A stretch of 20,157 nt of DNA, from contig CARQVR010000012.1 in assembly GCA_949051815.1 (NCBI GenBank), forward strand, positions 1 to 20,157. The letters run 5' to 3'. Position 1 is the first letter of the stretch, and each line of letters starts with the position of its first letter. This stretch comes from an uncultured Lachnospiraceae bacterium (lineage in GTDB: Bacteria > Bacillota > Clostridia > Lachnospirales > Lachnospiraceae). Below, piece by piece: positions 1 through 5,776 of this stretch. Both the position numbers and the translations under genes were made by a program. The notes under the pieces are model-generated. The model saw only the letters and a program-made list of their open reading frames with translations, had not been told where the DNA came from and ran no database searches.

Positions 1-697
1 CATTGACAGCGTCCTGACCGGTCATGGCGTCCACCACCAGAAGCGTCTGGTGCACCTCCACGTTCTCCTTGATTTCCTCAAGCTCCGCCATCATTTCTTC
101 ATCTATATGAAGGCGGCCCGCCGTATCTAAAATCACTACATTATGGCTGTTTTTCTGGGCGTGCTCAATCGCCGCCTTCGCAATATTAACCGGTTTGTGA
201 TTCTCCCCCATGGAGAACACATCCACCTGCTGCTTTTCCCCGTTTACCTGTAACTGCTTAATGGCTGCGGGACGGTACACATCACAGGCCACAAGAAGCG
301 GCTTTTTCCCTTTTAATTTCAGCTTTCCCGCAATCTTCGCCGTGGTCGTGGTTTTACCGGCGCCCTGCAGACCGCACATCATTATGACCGTGATCGATTT
401 CCCGGGCTGCATGGTAATCTCCGTGGTCTCAGAGCCCATCAGGGACACCATTTCCTCATTCACGATCTTAATCACCATCTGCCCCGGATTTAAACCGTTC
501 AGCACGTCTGCGCCGACAGCACGCTCCTCCACGGACTTCACAAACTGTTTGACTACTTTAAAGTTAACGTCTGCCTCCAGAAGCGCCATTTTCACCTCTT
601 TTAAAGCGGTTTTGACGTCCTCCTCCGTGAGACGGCCCTTACTTCTCAGATTCTTAAATACATTTTGCAGTTTATCCGTCAGACTTTCAAACGCCAT
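1..697 (-). CDS. ffh: Signal recognition particle protein Ffh, partial (C-terminus outside window)
   Basis: Ffh is the SRP54-type GTPase. It binds 4.5S/scRNA and signal peptides and docks with FtsY to deliver nascent membrane proteins. About 232 codons are present: the N domain (start MAFESLTDKLQ, the usual family start) and much of the G domain, with P-loop GLQGAGKTTT, the CDVYRPAA motif and DTAGRL. The reading frame leaves the window at DAMTGQDAVN, so the rest of the G domain and the methionine-rich M domain are not seen. The start at 697 has AGAAAGG about 10 nt upstream. A longer in-frame ATG at 718 has no convincing ribosome binding site and adds residues unlike the family. It lies 46 nt after ylxM in the same operon, driven by the promoter near 1160. 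Identity is from motifs and context and is very secure. Confidence 0.97.
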   Translation of the reverse strand, partial: MAFESLTDKLQNVFKNLRSKGRLTEEDVKTALKEVKMALLEADVNFKVVKQFVKSVEERAVGADVLNGLNPGQMVIKIVNEEMVSLMGSETTEITMQPGKSITVIMMCGLQGAGKTTTTAKIAGKLKLKGKKPLLVACDVYRPAAIKQLQVNGEKQQVDVFSMGENHKPVNIAKAAIEHAQKNSHNVVILDTAGRLHIDEEMMAELEEIKENVEVHQTLLVVDAMTGQDAVN

Positions 698-743
698 CTG
701 TCCCACGCCTTTCTCCATTGTCCCGTCATACCGTTACAATGTA

Positions 744-1097
744 CTATAACTCCTGCATAATCCGGGCCGACAATTCCCTGATCTGTAAACCGTAGGATGC
801 CGGATCCGTCAGTTCCCCGCTCTCATACTGCCCGGAAAGACGGTTGATCTGCGATATCTTTTCCTTAATGCTCGTAAACTTTTTCACCAGTCTGAGCTTC
901 TCCTCGTATCCGAGAAGTATTTTATCACAGCGTTTCACGATATCGTGCACCGCCTGTCTGCTGATTCCTTTCGCTTCCGCGATCTCTCCAAGGGAAAGAT
1001 TTTCATACACCACGCTCTCGTAGATCTCCTGCTGGTGTTCTGTCAGCAGCTCCCCATAGAAATCATACAATAAACCCTGTTCTACGATCTTTTCCAT
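744..1097 (-). CDS. ylxM: YlxM/p13-family helix-turn-helix protein
   Basis: A 117-residue protein of the YlxM family, usually encoded just upstream of ffh in Firmicutes and thought to assist the SRP pathway. It resembles sigma factor region 4: residues 35-60 (LSLGEIAEAKGISRQAVHD) form a clear helix-turn-helix. The C-terminal third is a charged helical segment. No catalytic motif is seen. The start ATG at 1097 follows a purine-rich stretch (CAGGGGCAGGAC), a modest ribosome binding site. The gene normally follows ftsY, but here ftsY is more than 11 kb away and ylxM has its own consensus promoter. The exact molecular role of the family is not settled; identity rests on length, the HTH and the link to ffh. 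Confidence 0.93.
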   Translation of the reverse strand: MEKIVEQGLLYDFYGELLTEHQQEIYESVVYENLSLGEIAEAKGISRQAVHDIVKRCDKILLGYEEKLRLVKKFTSIKEKISQINRLSGQYESGELTDPASYGLQIRELSARIMQEL

Positions 1098-1145
1098 GTC
1101 CTGCCCCTGCCGGCGGCTCTTACTTATACAATCGCCGACTTTTGC

Positions 1146-1174
1146 ATTTTACAATAGGTGCGGCAATGTGTCAA
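1146..1174 (-). promoter_or_regulatory. Sigma-A promoter of ylxM-ffh
   Basis: Minus-strand TTGACA (1169-1174), a 17-nt spacer and TAAAAT (1146-1151) predict a start near 1139, about 40 nt before ylxM. The -35 lies in an inverted repeat, GTCAAG (1170-1175) and CTTGAC (1184-1189), which could be an operator or chance. The rest of 1175-1270 shows nothing else clear. Confidence 0.85.
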
Positions 1175-1276
1175 GTATTTTTTCTTGACGTGCTTTCGTC
1201 TGCACTGTTATGTGTTATTCCCTGTTTGCATGAGGACGGCTAAGTTTTCAACAGACCGCAGTTTTGCTTTTGGCTC

Positions 1277-1305
1277 TTGAACGCTGCTGGCAAGTATGCT
1301 ATATT
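1277..1305 (+). promoter_or_regulatory. Promoter of the antitoxin RNA
   Basis: Plus-strand TTGAAC (1277-1282), a 17-nt spacer and TATATT (1300-1305). TGC directly before the -10 makes it an extended -10 promoter. The predicted transcription start is near 1312. No reading frame with a ribosome binding site follows, which supports a non-coding transcript ending at the terminator at 1381-1420. Confidence 0.78.
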
Positions 1306-1311
1306 ATAGGC

Positions 1312-1420
1312 AGGAAAAGGGAAAGCCATAGAAGCGGCTCTACCCCTGACAATAAGTTTAAACCTCTGCTATAAGCAGTCAGCCGTCACTATTGGGAGTA
1401 GTGGCGGCTATTTCTTTTTT
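1312..1420 (+). ncRNA. Putative type I antitoxin RNA (convergent to the holin-like toxin)
   Basis: This is a predicted RNA of about 109 nt between an extended -10 promoter and a strong intrinsic terminator. It is transcribed toward the toxin gene on the opposite strand, and its 3' end overlaps the toxin 3' end (stop at 1408-1410). It holds a small hairpin CTGCT-ATA-AGCAG (1366-1378). Two segments are directly repeated in the toxin leader DNA, so the two RNAs are complementary there: GGCTCTA (1336-1342 with 1580-1586) and TTAAACCTCTGC (1358-1369 with 1539-1551, one bulge). The layout resembles the par locus (Fst, RNA I and RNA II) of plasmid pAD1. Promoter, terminator and repeats are seen directly; the antitoxin role is inferred. 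Confidence 0.7.
1381..1420 (+). terminator. Intrinsic terminator of the antitoxin RNA
   Basis: An 11-bp stem (1381-1391 with 1399-1409, one G-U pair) with a 7-nt loop is followed by TTTCTTTTTT at 1411-1420. The stem also covers the toxin stop codon on the other strand. The minus strand lacks a U-run after this stem, so the toxin mRNA 3' end is not defined by it. Confidence 0.85.
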
Positions 1421-1503
1421 CCCTTGTAAATCTGATAAGTCAAATCAGCAAGGGCAACAATGAGTATTCCAATCTGGATTAAATCCTGATATGTAACATA
1501 CAT
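1408..1503 (-). CDS. Small hydrophobic holin-like toxin peptide (type I toxin-antitoxin)
   Basis: A 31-residue peptide: a short polar N-terminus (MYVTYQDL), one membrane helix at about residues 9-25 (IQIGILIVALADLTYQI), and a positive tail ending KGKKK. Size and layout fit the putative holin-like toxin family (Hol_Tox), relatives of the Fst/TxpA-type membrane peptides of type I systems. Such toxins damage the membrane when not silenced by an antisense RNA. The ATG at 1503 is preceded by AAAGGAGGGC with 8 nt spacing. A longer in-frame ATG at 1614 cannot be used, because it lies upstream of the predicted transcription start near 1598. The ribosome binding site lies in a perfect 7-bp hairpin, so translation is probably strongly controlled. 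Activity is not shown by sequence. Confidence 0.8.
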   Translation of the reverse strand: MYVTYQDLIQIGILIVALADLTYQIYKGKKK

Positions 1504-1509
1504 TGCAAC

Positions 1510-1566
1510 GCCCTCCTTTCTTTCGTCTGGAGGGCTACTTAAACCCTCCGCAAAATACAGGAGGGG
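1510..1566 (-). promoter_or_regulatory. Toxin leader with alternating SD/anti-SD segments
   Basis: In mRNA order: P1 CCCCTCC (1566-1560), P2 GGAGGG (1549-1544), P3 GCCCTCC (1535-1529), P4 GGAGGGC (1516-1510, containing the Shine-Dalgarno). P1:P2 plus P3:P4 hides the ribosome binding site in a perfect 7-bp stem with a 12-nt loop; P2:P3 frees it. The segments are seen directly; the switching behaviour is inferred. Confidence 0.72.
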
Positions 1567-1604
1567 TAAAGCCGCCTTTGGCTCTATGGTTTTCCCATGC
1601 ATGG

Positions 1605-1633
1605 AGTATATCACACATTCCCCTTGCAGACAA
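1605..1633 (-). promoter_or_regulatory. Promoter of the toxin mRNA
   Basis: Minus-strand TTGTCT (1628-1633), a 17-nt spacer and TATACT (1605-1610), with TGA just before the -10 (extended -10). The start is predicted near 1598, giving a leader of about 95 nt. The A/T-rich stretch 1634-1703 upstream shows no gene. Confidence 0.75.
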
Positions 1634-1703
1634 TTACAATATACAATTTTACAAAATATAGTGAATTAAATAAACTAAAATATTCATTTGTACAACAGCC
1701 TGG

Positions 1704-2366
1704 TCAGCCGGATTCAGTCTCCCATATTTTTTTATCAAGCGGTACCGTACATCCCCATGACGCTGCTACTTTCTGAAACATTTTTTTCGCCAGGGTTTTG
1801 AACGCAAACTGCATAATCAAACGTACAGGCAGCGAAAAATATTCCGGACCGGTAAATTTCTTTGCCTCTTCGCGAAAGAAGCCGTCTCCCTCCGCAAACA
1901 GTTCACCCATCGCCTGATAGGGTTTTGTCAACTGTTCCTGCTTCTCTTCATTGAATAAACGGATGCCGAAATTATCTCCTTTCACCAGACAGCCGCCGTA
2001 GCGGACACCCAGATATTCCGGCAGCTTCGTCAGAAACTCCTCACCGCATCGAAGCTGGCATCCCTCCGCAAAACCGCTCTGCAAAAGAAACGAAATCCTG
2101 GTATGCTCATTCTTTTTCGGCAGCGTTTCCAGAAACTCCAGGAGAAGTCCGGGTATACATTCCACATACAATGGAATCGCAATCAGTATTTCCTCGTTCT
2201 TTATGTAAGCGTCCCGGATTGTTTCCCATGATTTGCGGTCGGAAATGGCGTGTCTTTCAAAGGAAGCCCCCTTTTCTGACAAGCCCTTTGCAAAAGAGTC
2301 AATGATTTTTTCCGTGTTGCTGTATTTTTGTACACGCGGACTTCCGTTGATGATTACAACATGCAT
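1704..2366 (-). CDS. Flavodoxin-fold NAD(P)H-dependent oxidoreductase-like protein
   Basis: A 220-residue protein of the FMN-reductase/flavodoxin superfamily. The N-terminus is a canonical beta strand plus FMN-phosphate loop, VVIINGSPRVQKYSNTEKI (residues 3-21). A second conserved region, EEILIAIPLYVECIPG (about 58-73), matches the flavin-contacting 'P-Y-(W/V)' region. The CX2CX2C cluster seen in many relatives and in its neighbour is absent. The C-terminal 60 residues are basic and amphipathic, so loose membrane contact is possible. AAAGGAGG lies 7 nt before the ATG. The gene overlaps the upstream flavodoxin-like gene by 13 nt, which implies translational coupling. The substrate cannot be told from sequence. 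No convincing terminator is seen downstream. Confidence 0.85.
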   Translation of the reverse strand: MHVVIINGSPRVQKYSNTEKIIDSFAKGLSEKGASFERHAISDRKSWETIRDAYIKNEEILIAIPLYVECIPGLLLEFLETLPKKNEHTRISFLLQSGFAEGCQLRCGEEFLTKLPEYLGVRYGGCLVKGDNFGIRLFNEEKQEQLTKPYQAMGELFAEGDGFFREEAKKFTGPEYFSLPVRLIMQFAFKTLAKKMFQKVAASWGCTVPLDKKIWETESG

Positions 2367-2866
2367 GAAACTGCCTCCTTTCCGTTTTCTGCCGGAAAAA
2401 CTCCCAGAGAACTGCTTCCAAAATTAAGCGCTACGCGCCCGCACCACCGTTCCAGATAGGCCTGATCGCCATCCCCGGTATAGATAATCCCAAAATCCGG
2501 CTGATGGTCATAGCGCATGACATGACGCATCTGCCCGTCCTTGAAGTTCAGATACATCGTGACGAGAGGCATCACTCTGTCCAGAATGTTTTTCGTCTGA
2601 TAGGAGACAAATCCGAAGTGCGTATCCGAAATCAGCCAGACCTGATCTGCTTTGCTCATCTTTTGTAAGATCGGTGCATAATCGTCTTTGATCACACATA
2701 TCCCCGGCGTCTTGAGCCAGCAGTAGTTACAGCCGGCACAGTGAGAAATATTCATCCCGACCGTGTCGATCAGTTCAAATCCGGCCGGATCTGCGCCACT
2801 GTGAAGCAATTCCTCCGCAATTTGCTTTCCTATGTGTTCCACCGTTGTATCAATCATCAAAACCAT
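2354..2866 (-). CDS. Iron-sulfur-flavoprotein-like flavodoxin-fold protein with degenerate FMN loop
   Basis: A 170-residue protein. It carries the Isf-type cysteine pattern C-x2-C-x2-C-x7-C with DD after it (HCAGCNYCWLKTPGICVIKDD region, about residues 43-63) and the conserved strand QVWLISDTHFGFVSYQTKNILDR (about 76-98), usual in FMN_red-type oxidoreductases. The usual start of the family, a strand ending in NGSPR-x-S-x-T for FMN phosphate, is replaced by VLMIDTTVEHIG, so the flavin loop looks lost. ATG 2866 is chosen because AAGGA lies 9 nt upstream and because a good promoter lies inside the longer in-frame extension to 2962. It is coupled to the downstream flavodoxin-fold gene by a 13-nt overlap. 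Function is not known. Confidence 0.82.
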   Translation of the reverse strand: MVLMIDTTVEHIGKQIAEELLHSGADPAGFELIDTVGMNISHCAGCNYCWLKTPGICVIKDDYAPILQKMSKADQVWLISDTHFGFVSYQTKNILDRVMPLVTMYLNFKDGQMRHVMRYDHQPDFGIIYTGDGDQAYLERWCGRVALNFGSSSLGVFPAENGKEAVSCML

Positions 2867-2924
2867 ATTGCTTTCCTTCCGCCTCCTGCATAAATGCTGT
2901 GTCTTCGGATCATTTTTCAGCCAA

Positions 2925-2953
2925 AGTATAGCACATCCGCTTTCCAAAAACAA
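2925..2953 (-). promoter_or_regulatory. Promoter of the flavodoxin-fold gene pair
   Basis: Minus-strand TTGTTT (2948-2953), a 17-nt spacer and TATACT (2925-2930), with TGC before the -10 (extended -10). The start is predicted near 2918, about 50 nt before the ATG at 2866. This separates the pair from the ABC permease gene upstream, whose 3' end shows no clear intrinsic terminator. Confidence 0.75.
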
Positions 2954-3021
2954 TCCTCGCACTTTGCGGACACGCCGTTGGAAACACTGTTTTTACCCCG
3001 GAGCTCCTATCCGATTATTCA

Positions 3022-5013
3022 TCACATCATCGTATCGTCCCGCAAAACCTCCGTCAAATTTATCTTCCGCATCCTGCGCCAGCTCAGAAAATAGGCAAAC
3101 GCCACGGTTCCCCCTATCGCCAGCATAAATATGCCGACCGGAAGAAACGGCGCCTCGTCTAAAAACACGGCAGGCTCCATATAGCTTGCCCGCAGCATGG
3201 CCCCCACCGCAAAAAAAGCGACAGCCAACGACCACAGCATGGGCCGCCCTGCAAGCACAAACACCTCGATACAAAACATTTTCCTGAGTTCCTGTGGTGT
3301 CATGCCCACCGACAGATATCTGGCAAACTCCCGTTTCCTCTGCCGCACAAAGCCAAACGTATTAGAAAATACGTTGCCCACGCCGATCAGGGCAAGCAGT
3401 ACGCAAAAGCTCCCAAACACGAGCATCATCCCCTGTATTTTCCGGTCGTTTGTCTCGTATTCCCGGATACGGTTCTCGCTCTCTATCGTATAAGCGCCCG
3501 CAAGCCGTCCGGTGATTTCATTCTGTATCGCCTGCGATTCTTCCAGACCGGTTCCCTTCCGGCAAAGAATCCGGATAAAGATATCCTCCCCGGCGCCACC
3601 TGTCTGGTTTTCCATTTCCTTCCACAAATTCACCGGCACAAAATGCACCAGCTCATATTTATCGAGCGTGGCGTACTCCTCCCGCAAAACGGGAACCTCT
3701 GCCGTACAGGCCAGAACCGGAACTTCCGCGCCCGCACCGCCGTTCTTTTCCAAAAGGCCCGTTGTCCTGCTGCCCTTTATATAAGGCATATACTGCGGAT
3801 GTCTGAAATCCGGATTGGTCACATCACAGATCAGGTTGCGTATCACTACTCCGTCTGTCCGCTGCGGTGCGCCGATCTGTCCGCAGTATGCCAGAAAAGA
3901 GGCGTCATCCAGTATGACAATCGGCGCGCTTACCAGAAATCCGTCCTGCTCCCGCGTCACATACTTCCCGGAATCATGGGAGAATCCCCCGTTCGCTTTC
4001 AACTCCTCACTCATTTCTTCCTCTGTGATACGCCGTTTTGCCTGCGCCTTCTGGTACATAACCACGTTCTCCACACCCGGAATCTCCCGAATCTGTTCTG
4101 TCTCCCCGAATGCCTCTATCCCCGTGTCCTTCACCGTGACCATGATATCCCAGGCGTCCTGATATTTTTCAAAATAAGTCTCCCGTGTACTGATGCCTGA
4201 AAGGGTGAAAAAGCATTGCATCAGCGTAAATGCCGTCATGGAAAGAAGCAGGGACACCGATGCCGTCCGAAGCGCTCTTCTCTGCGCTTTCAGCGCATTC
4301 CCAGCCAGTTCTCCCTCCACGCCGAACAAGGCAGAAAGAAGCGGAGAATGCCTCTTTCTTTTCAGATGCAGCTCTCCCGTGTTTTTAATGGCCTCCAGAG
4401 GCGTCATGACACTCAGTCTGCGGGCAGGCAGCCATGCGGATATCCCTATGGTGATCCCCGTTGCCAGAAAAGTAAACAGAAGAAGCAGCGGATGATACCC
4501 GAACACATGCGGCCTCCTGCCCTCCACTTCCCGCGTCAGCGTCTCAATCAGGGCCAGAAGTCCCATGCTCCCCACTATGCCAAGGAAAGTTCCCGCTACA
4601 ACAGGCAAGGCGCAAAGAAATGCCGCTTCCTGCATAAGACACCGTCTGATCTGTTTCGGCGTCGCGCCAATGCCTGACAGTATACCAAACTGATGGATTC
4701 TCGTATGCATGGTCACCGCAAAGGAATTGTGCAGAATCATAATCAGCGAAAACGAAGCCAGTCCCATAATCAAAAGGAAAAACGGAAACACCATCCTTGG
4801 GGCCTCATCATTCGCATCGCGCACGAGATACATCGCCATAAGCGCATACTGATCCCCCTCCGCCCGAAGCCTCTCCACCTCATACTTCCACATATTGTAA
4901 AAAAGACTGCCAAGCAGGGATAAGAGCAGCGACGAAATAAAAGCGGCGGTCATAATGGAAACAACGGTAGCACGGTTATTTTTCAGATACCCCGAAGAAT
5001 ACTCTCTCCACAT
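3022..5013 (-). CDS. FtsX-like ABC transporter permease
   Basis: A 663-residue permease of the MacB/BceB-like FtsX superfamily. Membrane segments are visible at about residues 17-40, 75-98, 128-155, 172-195 and 248-272, then a soluble stretch of about 260 residues, presumably outside the cell, then three more helices at about 535-560, 582-608 and 624-645. The two FtsX domains are the helices after residue 75 and the last three. Eight helices rather than the ten usual for BceB, so it is not assigned to the Bce group. The partner ATPase ends 5 nt upstream, and its last codons supply the ribosome binding site (AAGGAGG, 8 nt). It probably moves or senses an envelope-active compound such as an antimicrobial peptide; this is inferred from the adjoining two-component genes. 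Substrate unknown. Confidence 0.9.
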   Translation of the reverse strand: MWREYSSGYLKNNRATVVSIMTAAFISSLLLSLLGSLFYNMWKYEVERLRAEGDQYALMAMYLVRDANDEAPRMVFPFFLLIMGLASFSLIMILHNSFAVTMHTRIHQFGILSGIGATPKQIRRCLMQEAAFLCALPVVAGTFLGIVGSMGLLALIETLTREVEGRRPHVFGYHPLLLLFTFLATGITIGISAWLPARRLSVMTPLEAIKNTGELHLKRKRHSPLLSALFGVEGELAGNALKAQRRALRTASVSLLLSMTAFTLMQCFFTLSGISTRETYFEKYQDAWDIMVTVKDTGIEAFGETEQIREIPGVENVVMYQKAQAKRRITEEEMSEELKANGGFSHDSGKYVTREQDGFLVSAPIVILDDASFLAYCGQIGAPQRTDGVVIRNLICDVTNPDFRHPQYMPYIKGSRTTGLLEKNGGAGAEVPVLACTAEVPVLREEYATLDKYELVHFVPVNLWKEMENQTGGAGEDIFIRILCRKGTGLEESQAIQNEITGRLAGAYTIESENRIREYETNDRKIQGMMLVFGSFCVLLALIGVGNVFSNTFGFVRQRKREFARYLSVGMTPQELRKMFCIEVFVLAGRPMLWSLAVAFFAVGAMLRASYMEPAVFLDEAPFLPVGIFMLAIGGTVAFAYFLSWRRMRKINLTEVLRDDTMM

Positions 5014-5018
5014 CCTGC

Positions 5019-5699
5019 TTACCTCCTTCTCTCATCACTGACAATACGGCCATCCTCAATGGTTATGATTCTGTCCGCCTCCAGCGCAATCTTTTCATCA
5101 TGGGTAATCAGCAGGATCGTCTGTTTTAAATTGCGGTTGGACAGCTTGAGCATATCCATAATTTCTCCGGCATTCTTCTGATCCAGATTTCCCGTCGGCT
5201 CGTCCGCCAGAAGCAGGGCCGGACGGTAAATCAGAGAGCGGGCTATGGCGGCCCTCTGCTGCTGTCCGCCCGACAACTGCCCCGGCAGAGCCTCCAGCCG
5301 GTCCCCAATGCCAAGCGCCTTTACCACTTCCTCAAAATACGCCTCATTCGGTTTCTTACGGTCCAGCGCAAGCGGCATCAGAATATTTTTCCGCACCGTC
5401 AGCGTGGGAATCAGATTATAAAACTGATACACTAACCCCACTTTTCTGCGCCTGAAAATGGCCGCCTGCGTCTGATTCAGTCCGGCAAGGTCTGTCCCTT
5501 CCACAGTCACCCTGCCCTCCGTAGGCTTATCCACACTCCCCAGAATATGCAAAAGTGTAGATTTGCCGGAGCCGGAAGCGCCGGTAATCGCCACGAATTC
5601 TCCCTTGTCAACTTTAAGATCAACGCCGGCAAGCGCTGCTACCCGGTTTTCACCGGAGCCATATACCTTGCCGACACCTTCACATGTCAAAATATTCAT
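5019..5699 (-). CDS. ABC transporter ATP-binding protein, LolD/MacB/BceA type
   Basis: A 226-residue ATPase that powers the FtsX-type permease encoded directly after it. All motifs are intact: Walker A GASGSGKST (40-48), Q-loop Gln 92 (VYQFYNLIP), signature LSGGQQQR (142-149), Walker B LLLADEP (162-168) followed by the family-typical TGNLD, and the H-loop His 200 (LLITHD). The start is set at ATG 5699 with AGGAGG about 10 nt upstream. An in-frame GTG at 5720 would overlap this ribosome binding site and has none of its own. The gap after the histidine kinase gene is about 70 nt and holds repeated GTCAC/GTGAC boxes that may be an operator. Homology is secure; the transported substrate is not known. 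Confidence 0.95.
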   Translation of the reverse strand: MNILTCEGVGKVYGSGENRVAALAGVDLKVDKGEFVAITGASGSGKSTLLHILGSVDKPTEGRVTVEGTDLAGLNQTQAAIFRRRKVGLVYQFYNLIPTLTVRKNILMPLALDRKKPNEAYFEEVVKALGIGDRLEALPGQLSGGQQQRAAIARSLIYRPALLLADEPTGNLDQKNAGEIMDMLKLSNRNLKQTILLITHDEKIALEADRIITIEDGRIVSDERRR

Positions 5700-5715
5700 C
5701 TGTCTGTTTCCTCCT

Positions 5716-5776
5716 GTCACAAATGATCGTCACGTTTCCCTTTCATCATAACAGGCGAAAGTGACAACTCAGTGAC
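5716..5776. promoter_or_regulatory. Candidate response regulator operator: four GTCAC/GTGAC boxes
   Basis: GTCAC at 5716-5720 and 5729-5733 and the reverse complement GTGAC at 5761-5765 and 5772-5776 form two tandem pairs facing each other between the kinase and ATPase genes. The second pair has an 11-nt period, usual for OmpR-type dimers. The last box lies in the end of the kinase coding sequence. Seen directly; function inferred. Confidence 0.3.

Noticed and set aside
210..749. A 179-codon open frame on the plus strand
   Set aside because: It is antisense to ffh; the minus strand reads a clean Ffh N and G domain.
1408..1614. A 68-codon form of the holin-like peptide gene
   Set aside because: Its ATG at 1614 lies upstream of the predicted transcription start near 1598; the ATG at 1503 has the strong ribosome binding site and the family-like peptide.
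2354..2962. A 202-codon form of the cysteine-motif flavodoxin gene
   Set aside because: The extra N-terminal part spans the promoter at 2925-2953 and has no family match; ATG 2866 has its own ribosome binding site.
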